Shown: positions 8,804 to 19,057 of the stretch, piece by piece
How positions within the stretch are numbered: the stretch's first letter is position 1
Layout: each line of letters begins with the position of its first letter
The notes under the pieces: generated by a model
Told to the model about the DNA's origin: nothing
The model's input: only the letters and a program-made list of their open reading frames with translations
Database searches by the model: none
Source: Desulfobacterales bacterium
Lineage (GTDB): Bacteria; Desulfobacterota; Desulfobacteria; Desulfobacterales; JAFDCJ01
DNA length: 25,660 nt
Direction of reading: 5' to 3'
Assembly (NCBI GenBank): GCA_020345785.1
Contig: CP070771.1
Coordinates: 7,040,777-7,066,436, forward strand
Made by a program: the position numbers and the translations under genes

Positions 8804-9631
8804 ATGAGGTTTGCAAAAATTTTCCTGGCTTCGATTCTGGCCATAGTCTTCCTTACCGGCTGCACTCAGATGCAGCAAGGATCATCCGGTACAACCATCT
8901 CCCCGGTGCTCGACCGCATCCAGCAAAGAGGCGAGCTGATTGTCGGCACCATGGGCAACATGCCGCCTTTGAACATGACATCCAAAGACGGCGAAATCTT
9001 CGGTCTCGAACCTGAACTTGCCGCAATGCTGGCCGGTGCGATGGGTGTCAAGGCAAAATTTGTCACCAAACCTTTCGACGAATTACTGCCGGCGCTGCAA
9101 AACGGTGAAGTCGACATGGTTATGTCCGGCATGACCATCACTCCGGCGCGCAACCTGAAGGTGGCGTTTGTCGGACCCTACTTCATTTCGGGCAAAGCGT
9201 TTCTCACCAAAGTGAAAACCATCGCCTATGCCGATGAGGCCAAGGACGCCAACAATCCGGACACCAAAATCGTCACCCTCAGAGGCTCAACCAGCCAGGC
9301 CTTTGCCGAGGAATTTCTCGACAAAACAACGCTGTTCACCACAAAAACGTACGATGAAGCCGTTGATATGGTGCTGCAGGACAAGGTCCATGCCATGATC
9401 GCGGACTATCCCATTTGCGTCGTCTCGGTCTTCCGTTACCCGGAAGCCGGCCTGCTCTCGGTGGTTACGCAGTTGACCTATGAACCCATCGGTATTGCGG
9501 TCCCGCCCAATGATCCGCTGCTGGTCAACTGGCTTCAAAATACGCTTAACAATATAGAGGGAAGCGGCATGCTGGATGAACTGAAGCTTAAATGGTTTGC
9601 CGAAGGGGATTGGTTGGATAAGCTGAAATAG
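8804..9631 (+). CDS. Family-3 extracellular solute-binding lipoprotein (ABC type)
   Basis: A 275-residue periplasmic binding protein of the amino-acid/polar solute type (SBP_bac_3). The N-terminus is a lipoprotein signal with lipobox LTGC, so Cys20 would be lipidated. The binding domain starts with RIQQRGELIVGTMGNMPPLN, followed by GLEPELAAMLA, the hinge region LLPALQNGEVDMVMSGMTIT and GPYFISGKAFL, all typical of the family. I chose ATG 8804 over the GTG at 8798 because AAGGAG (8791-8796) lies 7 bases before the ATG and only one base before the GTG. No permease or ATPase gene is adjacent, so it is an orphan whose ligand and partner are unknown. It may be co-transcribed with pgi. Confidence 0.92.
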   Translation: MRFAKIFLASILAIVFLTGCTQMQQGSSGTTISPVLDRIQQRGELIVGTMGNMPPLNMTSKDGEIFGLEPELAAMLAGAMGVKAKFVTKPFDELLPALQNGEVDMVMSGMTITPARNLKVAFVGPYFISGKAFLTKVKTIAYADEAKDANNPDTKIVTLRGSTSQAFAEEFLDKTTLFTTKTYDEAVDMVLQDKVHAMIADYPICVVSVFRYPEAGLLSVVTQLTYEPIGIAVPPNDPLLVNWLQNTLNNIEGSGMLDELKLKWFAEGDWLDKLK

Positions 9632-9935
9632 GTTTCGAACGTTATGATCGTCCCAGTTAAACAAAATACAAAAAGGTTTAACGGGATAAATTTTGATGGT
9701 TATGATCGTTGAGATCGTTGAGATCGTTTGGATCGTTGAGATGGTAAAGGTGTTGAGATTATCGGGTTGATTGAGTTAATTAAGTGGATCAGGTTGATTA
9801 ATATCGACCAAAGACCCGCCGAACTCAATCCAACTTAATCAACCAGTCAACTCAATCAACCAACTATTGCCCTATGCACTTTGCTCTATCGCTGAAAAAA
9901 ATCAGCAATCTGCAATCCGAAATCCGCAATCAAAT
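9632..9935. other. Low-complexity convergent intergenic region
   Basis: This 304-bp gap lies between convergent gene ends and has no credible gene. It is built of degenerate words: several copies of GATCGTTGAGAT-like units (about 9704-9742), then TTGATTGAGTTAATTAAG-type sequence. That sequence is partly mirrored by AACTTAATCAACCAGTCAAC and further ACTCAATCAACC (about 9826-9862), and the stretch ends in a GCAATC/CCGAAATCCGC stretch that abuts the MORN gene. Confidence 0.65.
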
Positions 9936-10517
9936 TCAGTTTCCCACAAACTCCCCGTTTTTAAACGTTCCCACCTGCTTTCTTCCGTCAGGAAAAATCA
10001 GGGTGCCCTGCCCGTCTTTCTCGCCGTCTTTAAATTCGCCGATATACTTGCGGCCGTCGGGATAGGTCAGGGTGCCTTGACCGGTTCTCTCGCCATGCTG
10101 AAATTCACCGACATATTTACGGCCGTCGGGATAGATCATGGTTCCCTGACCGTGGCGCTCGTCGCTTTTAAACTCGCCGATATATTTTCTGCCATCAGGA
10201 AAGGTCAATGTCCCCCGCCCGTTTCGTTCGCGAAACATCCACTGGCCCTCATAGATGGTGCCGTCGGGCTGGCTGGAGGTGCCTTCTCTGATCTCGCCGT
10301 GTTCCCAGACGCCGACGATTTTTCGGTCGCCGGGCAGCAGCATAACGCCCTTCCCGTGCCGAACACCATCCTTAAAACTTCCCGTATAGGTGTGACCGGT
10401 GGAAAAAACCATGGTTCCCTGGCCGTTCACACAATCTCCGGCGGTACATTCATCCGCCGCGGCGGCGGGCAGAACCAGGAAATTCAAGAGCAGGATAATG
10501 ATCAAAATATTTCTCAT
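9936..10517 (-). CDS. Exported MORN-repeat protein
   Basis: A 193-residue protein with a cleavable-looking signal peptide (hydrophobic stretch, then PAAAADE), predicting a periplasmic or surface location. The mature part is almost entirely MORN repeats of 23 residues with the pattern GTLTFPDGRKYIGEFKxGExxGQ. Four C-terminal copies are near identical and two to three N-terminal copies are degenerate. MORN repeats form beta-hairpin arrays that bind lipids or proteins; the target here is not evident. A Cys pair (CTAGDC) just after the signal could form a disulfide. I chose ATG 10517 over an upstream in-frame GTG because GAGGT lies 7 bases before it. It is the last gene of a run with the K+ channel (27-base gap) and the MlaC-like gene. 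Confidence 0.88.
   Translation of the reverse strand: MRNILIIILLLNFLVLPAAAADECTAGDCVNGQGTMVFSTGHTYTGSFKDGVRHGKGVMLLPGDRKIVGVWEHGEIREGTSSQPDGTIYEGQWMFRERNGRGTLTFPDGRKYIGEFKSDERHGQGTMIYPDGRKYVGEFQHGERTGQGTLTYPDGRKYIGEFKDGEKDGQGTLIFPDGRKQVGTFKNGEFVGN
9963..10238 (-). repeat. 69-bp tandem repeat encoding MORN units
   Basis: Four successive units of exactly 69 bases (boundaries about 9963, 10032, 10101, 10170, 10239) share stretches such as GGCCGTCGGGATAG at fixed phase. The repeat is visible at DNA level as well as in the protein, so unit number could change by slippage or recombination. Confidence 0.8.
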
Positions 10518-10544
10518 ACTATTCACCTCGCGGAAATCCCAAAT

Positions 10545-11216
10545 TCAACGTGATCGACGGGAAACGTGCATTCCCACCAGCCAGGCCACCACGACCACCA
10601 GATACATCTGTCCGGTGACCGCTTCAAGAATTGCCAGCGAGCTGGCTTTTTGGGTCAACGGCAGTACATCACCGTAGCCCAGGGTGGTAATGGTAACACA
10701 ACTGAAGTAAAGGAAATGAAAAAAATCCGGTGTCTTGCCGGCCGGATATGAAAAAGAACCCTGAAAAAAAAACTCCAGAATCAGATATGCAAAGGCCCAC
10801 ATGATCGCCATCAGCAAATAAACGACCACGGCGGCATAAATGACATCTTTGGTGACATCTTTCTCATTGAATATAAATCTTAGCAGGCAGTTGATGGTGA
10901 AGCCGACGAACAGGGCTCCGAAAAGCTCACCAACCACGAATATCTCAATGCTTTTCAGCCAGTAATAGGAATATGTACCGGCTAACATCGGGACAAACAG
11001 CCCCAGCGAAATATAGATATGCTTTCGTTTTTGACTGATGGCATGGATCGCCGCAATAAAAATAATCGTCAACAACGCATCCGGGATAAATCGATAATTA
11101 AAGATCCCGACTAAAAGCGGCTTTCCGATTATCAAACCTAAAATGGCGGCCAGCAAAAATATGAACCGATGTTTTGAAAAAAAAACAGATAAGGAAGCAG
11201 AAGTTTTCTCGCCCAT
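10545..11216 (-). CDS. Two-TM-pore potassium channel family protein
   Basis: A 223-residue inner-membrane protein. The pore loop with the K+ selectivity filter reads FSCVTITTLGYGDVLPLT (about residues 174-191), flanked by a hydrophobic helix before it (AVVVYLLMAIMWAFAYLIL) and one after it (TGQMYLVVVVAWLVGMHV), as in the Ion_trans_2 family. The N-terminal ~110 residues add about three to four hydrophobic segments, but no arginine-rich voltage sensor is seen. There is no RCK/TrkA-N ligand-binding domain, so how it is gated is unclear. The start at ATG 11216 lies 9 bases after the stop of the MlaC-like gene, with only a weak Shine-Dalgarno, which suggests translational coupling. The MORN gene follows after 27 bases. 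Confidence 0.88.
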   Translation of the reverse strand: MGEKTSASLSVFFSKHRFIFLLAAILGLIIGKPLLVGIFNYRFIPDALLTIIFIAAIHAISQKRKHIYISLGLFVPMLAGTYSYYWLKSIEIFVVGELFGALFVGFTINCLLRFIFNEKDVTKDVIYAAVVVYLLMAIMWAFAYLILEFFFQGSFSYPAGKTPDFFHFLYFSCVTITTLGYGDVLPLTQKASSLAILEAVTGQMYLVVVVAWLVGMHVSRRSR

Positions 11217-11225
11217 CAGATTATC

Positions 11226-11831
11226 TTAGGATTTTTCATCCAGCTCCGCGATCTTATCTTCGATTCGGGCGATGATTTGCTGCGGTGTTTCCTTGCTGAG
11301 AATCGATTTGAACTGAGCGCGATAGTTATTCACGGCGTTTATCCCCAGTACGGTCAAATCGTACACCTTCCAGCTGCCGCTGAGATTCGTCATCCGGAGT
11401 TCTACCGGCACTTTCATGTTTTTCCAGAGGACTTCAACTTCTACAAGGGCTCTTGAGTCGCTGATAATTTGTTGCCCAAGGTAAATCACCTTTTGATTAT
11501 TATATCGATCCTGTAATCTTCCAAGATAGAATTTACCGAGGAACGTGCTGAAGGTTCTCACAAAATCATCTCTTTGCTGCTGACTGAATTTATGCCAGTG
11601 GGAGCCCAGCACTCTTCTGGAAAATTCCTTGAAATCAAATACTTGTAACATAATTTCCCAAAGTTTTTGCTGCTGCTCCTGTTTGCGGGAAGCGTCCTCG
11701 AATTGGGGGTTTTCCAGAACGCTGATACCTTTTTCGATACCCCGCTGCAAGGCTTCGATCGGTTGCTGCGCAAATGACGAAGCCGGTACACCGGCGATGA
11801 TCAGGAGGAGAAAGAAGGCTGTATTCCGCAT
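11226..11831 (-). CDS. mlaC: MlaC/Ttg2D-family periplasmic phospholipid-binding protein
   Basis: A 201-residue secreted protein. Its signal peptide (FFLLLIIAGVPASSFA) is followed by a mature domain of the MlaC (Ttg2D, toluene-tolerance auxiliary) family. Typical features are the FDFKEFSRRVLGSHW segment with the following QQQRDDFVRTFSTFL, and the C-terminal part SGSWKVYDLTVLGINAVNNY then RAQF. MlaC shuttles phospholipids between the outer-membrane MlaA complex and the inner-membrane MlaFEDB transporter. None of those partners is in the window. I chose ATG 11831, although an in-frame GTG exists three codons earlier; neither has a strong Shine-Dalgarno. Copy B of the inverted-ended element ends 15 bases before this ATG, inside the leader. 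It is the first gene of the mlaC - channel - MORN run. Confidence 0.85.
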   Translation of the reverse strand: MRNTAFFLLLIIAGVPASSFAQQPIEALQRGIEKGISVLENPQFEDASRKQEQQQKLWEIMLQVFDFKEFSRRVLGSHWHKFSQQQRDDFVRTFSTFLGKFYLGRLQDRYNNQKVIYLGQQIISDSRALVEVEVLWKNMKVPVELRMTNLSGSWKVYDLTVLGINAVNNYRAQFKSILSKETPQQIIARIEDKIAELDEKS

Positions 11832-11846
11832 AATCCACACCGTAAA

Positions 11847-11925
11847 TCAGCGACCACCAGCAGAGCTGGGGTACGAGGAAGGCCACTAGAAGGGGCTGCA
11901 ACCAATATCTGTCACTGGTCGCTGA
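11847..11925. repeat. 79-nt inverted-ended element, copy B
   Basis: Same ends as copy A (TCAGCGACCA and TGGTCGCTGA, 10 of 10 complementary) and about 86 percent identity through the interior, with a single 1-base deletion. In the minus-strand direction it lies in the mlaC leader. In the plus-strand direction it would begin a transcript that could stop at the 12087-12121 terminator. Confidence 0.75.
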
Positions 11926-11943
11926 TGTATATAAAGCTTAATT

Positions 11944-11959
11944 TCCCGATCAGTCGGGA
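11944..11959. repeat. Hairpin TCCCGA-TCAG-TCGGGA downstream of copy B
   Basis: A perfect 6-bp stem with a 4-base loop, 18 bases after copy B. It corresponds in position and sequence to the hairpin at 6983-7000 after copy A. Confidence 0.55.
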
Positions 11960-12086
11960 TTTCCGCAACAATCCAGTCCCGGAGGCTGAATCTTTGCTGT
12001 GCAAGGCAAGTCTTGTCAAGGATGAATCAATATAATAGGACTGAAAAGCAGATATATCAAGGTCGGAATATACAATTCCAAGATCT

Positions 12087-12121
12087 AAAAAAAGCCGCCC
12101 GGTTTCCAGGGCGGCTTTTTT
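12087..12121. terminator. Bidirectional rho-independent terminator
   Basis: A GCCGCCC/GGGCGGC stem (12094-12100 with 12109-12115) and an 8-base loop are flanked by seven A on the left and six T on the right. It can terminate in both directions. On the minus strand it lies 24 bases after the PFOR stop codon. Confidence 0.92.
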
Positions 12122-12144
12122 GCACTTATCTCTTATGCAAAACC

Positions 12145-15756
<3,612 letters not shown>

Positions 15757-15790
15757 TTAAAAGGTTTGAGAAAAATGGTCGATGAAAAAA

Positions 15791-17401
15791 TTATGTCAAC
15801 AAACTTTCAAAAAAATCGTTGCCCTTGTCATCCACGATGATAAAAGCCGGAAAATCTTGGACGGTGATCATATAGATGGCTTCCATTCCCAGCTCCGGAT
15901 ACTCGATCAATTCGACTTTGGTGATGCATTCCTTGCCGAGCCGGGCCGCCGGACCGCCAATGGAACCCAGATAAAAGCCGCCGTAGGTCTTGCATGCATC
16001 CGTCACCAGTTTCGACCGGTTTCCCTTGGCCAGCATAACCATGGAGCCACCGCGGGCCTGAAAGACAGGCACGTAGGGATCCATGCGACCGGCAGTTGTG
16101 GGGCCGAAGGAGCCGGACGGATATCCGGCCGGCGTTTTCGCCGGGCCGGCGTAGTAGATGATGTGGTCTTTAAAATAATCCGGCAGCGTGTCACCGGCAT
16201 CCAGGCGTTCTTTGAGCCGGGCATGGGCAATATCCCGAGCAACCACAATGTTGCCGGTTAAAAGAAGCGGGGTCGCGACCGGATATTGACTGAGCTGCTG
16301 CCGTATATGATCCATTGGTCGGTTCAAATCAACGCGCACCGCCTGCTGACCGGAAAGCTCGACTTGGGGAAAGTACCTGGCCGGATCGGTCTCCAGTTGT
16401 TCCAGGAAAATACCATCCCGGGTGATTTTGGCCTTGGCATTGCGATCGGCACTGCAGCTGACCCCCAGGCCGATGGGGCATGACGCGCCATGACGCGGCA
16501 GGCGGATCACGCGCGTGTCCAGGCAAAAGTATTTTCCGCCGAATTGCGCGCCGATGCCGAGCTCACGGGAAATTTTAAGGACTTGATCCTCCAGTTCCAT
16601 ATCACGGAAGGCAGACCCGGATTCGCTGCCTTGGGTCGGCAGATCGTCCAGGTACCTGGCAGTGGCCAGCTTAACGGTCTTCAGGTTGAATTCAGCGGAG
16701 GTTCCGCCGATAACAAAGGCAAGATGATAGGGCGGACAGGCGGCCGTTCCAAGAGTTTTCATCTTGTCTTTCATAAATTTCAGCAGTTTTGGGGGGGTCA
16801 AAACAGCCTTGGTTTCCTGATAGAGGTACGTTTTATTGGCCGACCCGCCGCCTTTGGCGATGAATAGAAACCGGTACGCGTCTCCACCGGTGGCATACAG
16901 TTCGATCTGAGCCGGCAGGTTGCAGCCCGTATTTTTCTCCTCATACATGCTCAGCGGGGCGTTCTGGGAATAGCGCAGGTTGCCCTTGGTGTAGGCATTA
17001 TAAACGCCTCTGGCAAGCGCCTCCTCATCCGCGAAATCGGTCCAAACCCGCTGGCCTTTTTTGCCGATGATAATGGCCGTGCCCGTATCCTGACACATAG
17101 GGAATACACGCTCGGCAGAAATAACGGCGTTTTTCAGAAGCTCAAGGGCCACATAGCGATCATTGGCAGAGCTTTCCGGATCATCGAATATCCCGGCGAG
17201 CTGCTTCAAATGCGCCGGCCTCAGCAAATGGGCGATATCGGCAAATGCCTGTTCGGCCAGATACGTCAAGCCCTCCGCCGACACTTTGAGGACGTCCCGG
17301 CCCTCGAACGCGGCACCGGTCACATAATTTTGCGTGAGCAGACGATATTCGGTAGAATCGTCCGCATGAGCAAACATATCCTCGTATGAAAATTCGGTCA
17401 T
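15791..17401 (-). CDS. fumA: Class I fumarate hydratase, [4Fe-4S], single chain
   Basis: Reversible hydration of fumarate to malate in the cytosol. The 536 residues combine the alpha and beta parts that some anaerobes encode as separate subunits. The three cluster cysteines are in PMCQDTGT (Cys103), [15 protein letters not shown] (Cys222) and GVSCSADR (Cys316). Their spacing equals that recalled for E. coli FumA (105, 224, 318). The C-terminal beta part shows [17 protein letters not shown] and the conserved [15 protein letters not shown] chose ATG 17401 with GGAAG upstream over an in-frame GTG seven codons earlier. PFOR follows 103 bases downstream on the same strand with no terminator between, so they may be co-transcribed. 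The cluster type is oxygen-labile, in keeping with an anaerobic host. The symbol denotes the class; fumA and fumB cannot be told apart here. Confidence 0.96.
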   Translation of the reverse strand: MTEFSYEDMFAHADDSTEYRLLTQNYVTGAAFEGRDVLKVSAEGLTYLAEQAFADIAHLLRPAHLKQLAGIFDDPESSANDRYVALELLKNAVISAERVFPMCQDTGTAIIIGKKGQRVWTDFADEEALARGVYNAYTKGNLRYSQNAPLSMYEEKNTGCNLPAQIELYATGGDAYRFLFIAKGGGSANKTYLYQETKAVLTPPKLLKFMKDKMKTLGTAACPPYHLAFVIGGTSAEFNLKTVKLATARYLDDLPTQGSESGSAFRDMELEDQVLKISRELGIGAQFGGKYFCLDTRVIRLPRHGASCPIGLGVSCSADRNAKAKITRDGIFLEQLETDPARYFPQVELSGQQAVRVDLNRPMDHIRQQLSQYPVATPLLLTGNIVVARDIAHARLKERLDAGDTLPDYFKDHIIYYAGPAKTPAGYPSGSFGPTTAGRMDPYVPVFQARGGSMVMLAKGNRSKLVTDACKTYGGFYLGSIGGPAARLGKECITKVELIEYPELGMEAIYMITVQDFPAFIIVDDKGNDFFESLLT

Positions 17402-17447
17402 TATCGCGTCTTCCAATGACACCCATTAAGTAATTTTAAAAAAAAGT

Positions 17448-17476
17448 ACCTTAGCAACCAGCACCTTGAGTGTCAA
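17448..17476 (-). promoter_or_regulatory. Candidate sigma-70 promoter for fumarase (and PFOR)
   Basis: On the minus strand, TTGACA (17476-17471) and TAAGGT (17453-17448) are separated by 17 bases. The -35 is perfect and the -10 matches at 3 of 6 positions. It lies 46 bases before the chosen fumarase ATG, a reasonable leader length. Confidence 0.42.
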
Positions 17477-17632
17477 GGAATTTTGGAATGAGCCACCATT
17501 GATCAGCAATGTATTTTCTTGCGCGCAGCATAAAAGAATTAATCCGCCGGACCTTTGTTGATCTATCGACTTTCTTCAATTTTCAGAGAACAATTCGTAA
17601 CCCTGAAGGTGCTATCTTCCAGGCCGGATGAA

Positions 17633-18769
17633 TCAGGGATGGGAAGGCAATTTGATGGTAAACGTTGCGCCGGCGCCTTTTTGGGAGACCACTTCGATCA
17701 GGCCCCGGTGCTGATCGACGATCTTTTTGGTCAGCATCAGGCCGATACCGGTGCCTTTGGTTCCTTTGGTGCTGAAAAAACTTTGGAAAATCTTGCCCTG
17801 AACCTCGTCATCCATACCGCTGCCGGTATCGCTCACCTGATATTCCGCAGCCCAGTCAGCGGGTTTGGCTGTTCGGACCGCAACCACCCTTGGTTTGGCG
17901 GAAGAAGCAGTTTCCAGGCAGGCATCGATGGCGTTGCCTACCAGGTTCAACAGGCAACTGTGAATCCCTGCAGGATCGCAATGCAGCGGCTGCAATTCAT
18001 CACTGAGCTCCAGTTTAAGTTCGACATTTGATTCTTTGGCCCTGGAAGCCATCAGCTCGACTACTTCCCGGGCCGGTTTATTGGGATCTGCCAGGGTAAA
18101 GGTAACATCCGCGTATTTGCCGTAATTCAATAAATCCAGGGAAAGGTTTTTAATTTTTTCAAGGTTGGCCTCTACCATCTCCCACCCTTCGAGCAAATAT
18201 TTTTTATTGTCCAGCTCGATCCCCTTGCCCAGCACAAAAATGCTGCCTTTTAAGCCGTTGGCGATGTTCTTGATGGCGTGGGCCAGCTCCGTCACCGTTT
18301 GTCCGACCGCTGCCATTCGTTCAGCTTCAACCAGCTGCTGCGCCTTTTCCGCAACCAGCCGCTCCAGGTTTTCGGTATACTCTCGAATCTGACGCCGCAT
18401 GGATATTCTCTCCCGGGCGCGCTTCAAGGCAATATCAAGCACCTCATCATTAATGGGCTTGGTCACAAAATCGGTCGCTTCATACTTGAGGCTTTTTATG
18501 GCCAGGTCCATGTCGCCATGACCGGTGAACATAATGACTTCGGTTTCAGGGCTTTCCTTTTTGATTCGGCGCAGCAGTTCGATGCCGTCCACGTCGGGCA
18601 TCTTGATATCGGTCAACACGATGGGCGGGTCGAGTTTTTTAAACATCCGCCAGGCACTCGTCCCGTCTTCGGCGGTGTGCACATCATATCCGCTGTCCTG
18701 CAGCGAAATGCCCAAAATTTTGCGAATTCCAGCCTCGTCATCGACCAGCAGTATGGTGTTATCGGCCAC
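17633..18769 (-). CDS. Receiver-histidine kinase hybrid (N-terminal REC)
   Basis: A 378-residue cytosolic signalling protein. The receiver domain (1-120) has LLVDDE acidic residues, the phospho-acceptor Asp54 in VLTDIKMP, TGH and the TKP lysine. A coiled coil follows (about 120-150), then an H-box with AAVGQTVTELAHAIKN (His164). The HATPase domain has the N-box NLVGNAIDAC, DTGSGM and GTGIGL. No membrane segment and no DNA-binding domain are present. Having the receiver ahead of the kinase means another kinase probably controls it. The start is GTG 18769 with AAGGA seven bases before it. Its receiver is nearly identical in sequence to that of the 652-residue kinase at 21354-23312, so the two are close paralogues. 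It is separated from the heme-motif kinase by 288 bp of repeat-like DNA. Confidence 0.93.
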   Translation of the reverse strand: MADNTILLVDDEAGIRKILGISLQDSGYDVHTAEDGTSAWRMFKKLDPPIVLTDIKMPDVDGIELLRRIKKESPETEVIMFTGHGDMDLAIKSLKYEATDFVTKPINDEVLDIALKRARERISMRRQIREYTENLERLVAEKAQQLVEAERMAAVGQTVTELAHAIKNIANGLKGSIFVLGKGIELDNKKYLLEGWEMVEANLEKIKNLSLDLLNYGKYADVTFTLADPNKPAREVVELMASRAKESNVELKLELSDELQPLHCDPAGIHSCLLNLVGNAIDACLETASSAKPRVVAVRTAKPADWAAEYQVSDTGSGMDDEVQGKIFQSFFSTKGTKGTGIGLMLTKKIVDQHRGLIEVVSQKGAGATFTIKLPSHP

Positions 18770-19057
18770 AGTGTATTCCTTAACCCCTATCGGACAAAAA
18801 ACCCGCTAGGCACATCCTGATAGTTGTGAGCCGGTTGGAAAGTGTCCGTTGTTTGTTGTGAGTTGTCCGTTGTCTAACTAAAGTTTCGAAGCTATTTGGA
18901 CGCGTTTAACTCAATCAGCCCGACCAACTAAATCATCGGCAAATCCCTCAAACCGAGGTCAACCCCCAGTCCCGCTCCGCATGTCCTCAGCCTTTTACCT
19001 TGCACCCTAAATCCACTCTGCAGCCTGCAACCCGCAGTGCGGGATATGGGATGATAG
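18770..19057. other. Repeat-like intergenic region between two kinase genes
   Basis: 288 bp without a credible gene. It holds two GTCCGTTGT copies (18843-18878 area), an ACTCAATCA-type word also seen at 9632-9935, a C-rich stretch, and a CCCGC-AGT-GCGGG mini-hairpin at about 19031-19043. The sequence runs without a break into the 3' end of the neighbouring kinase gene. Confidence 0.55.

Larger units (their letters stand above)
11832..12144. other. Intergenic region between PFOR and mlaC with an inverted-ended element
   Basis: This 313-bp gap carries copy B of the inverted-ended element (11847-11925), a TCCCGA-TCAG-TCGGGA hairpin (11944-11959), a perfect plus-strand TATAAT at 12031-12036 without a good -35, and the bidirectional terminator of the PFOR gene (12087-12121). 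No protein-coding frame is credible. Confidence 0.7.

Noticed and set aside
9963..10238. Regularly spaced repeats that could suggest a CRISPR array
   Set aside because: Units are contiguous 69-bp repeats without spacers and encode MORN motifs in frame.
15795..15800. Minus-strand TTGACA as a separate promoter for PFOR
   Set aside because: It lies within the fumarase 3' end, and no acceptable -10 hexamer occurs 16-18 bases downstream.
18278..18820. Plus-strand frame antisense to the receiver-kinase, and similar frames at 19976-20530 and 22890-23300
   Set aside because: All are mirrored by conserved kinase or receiver sequence on the other strand; the two receiver shadows resemble each other only because the receivers are paralogues.
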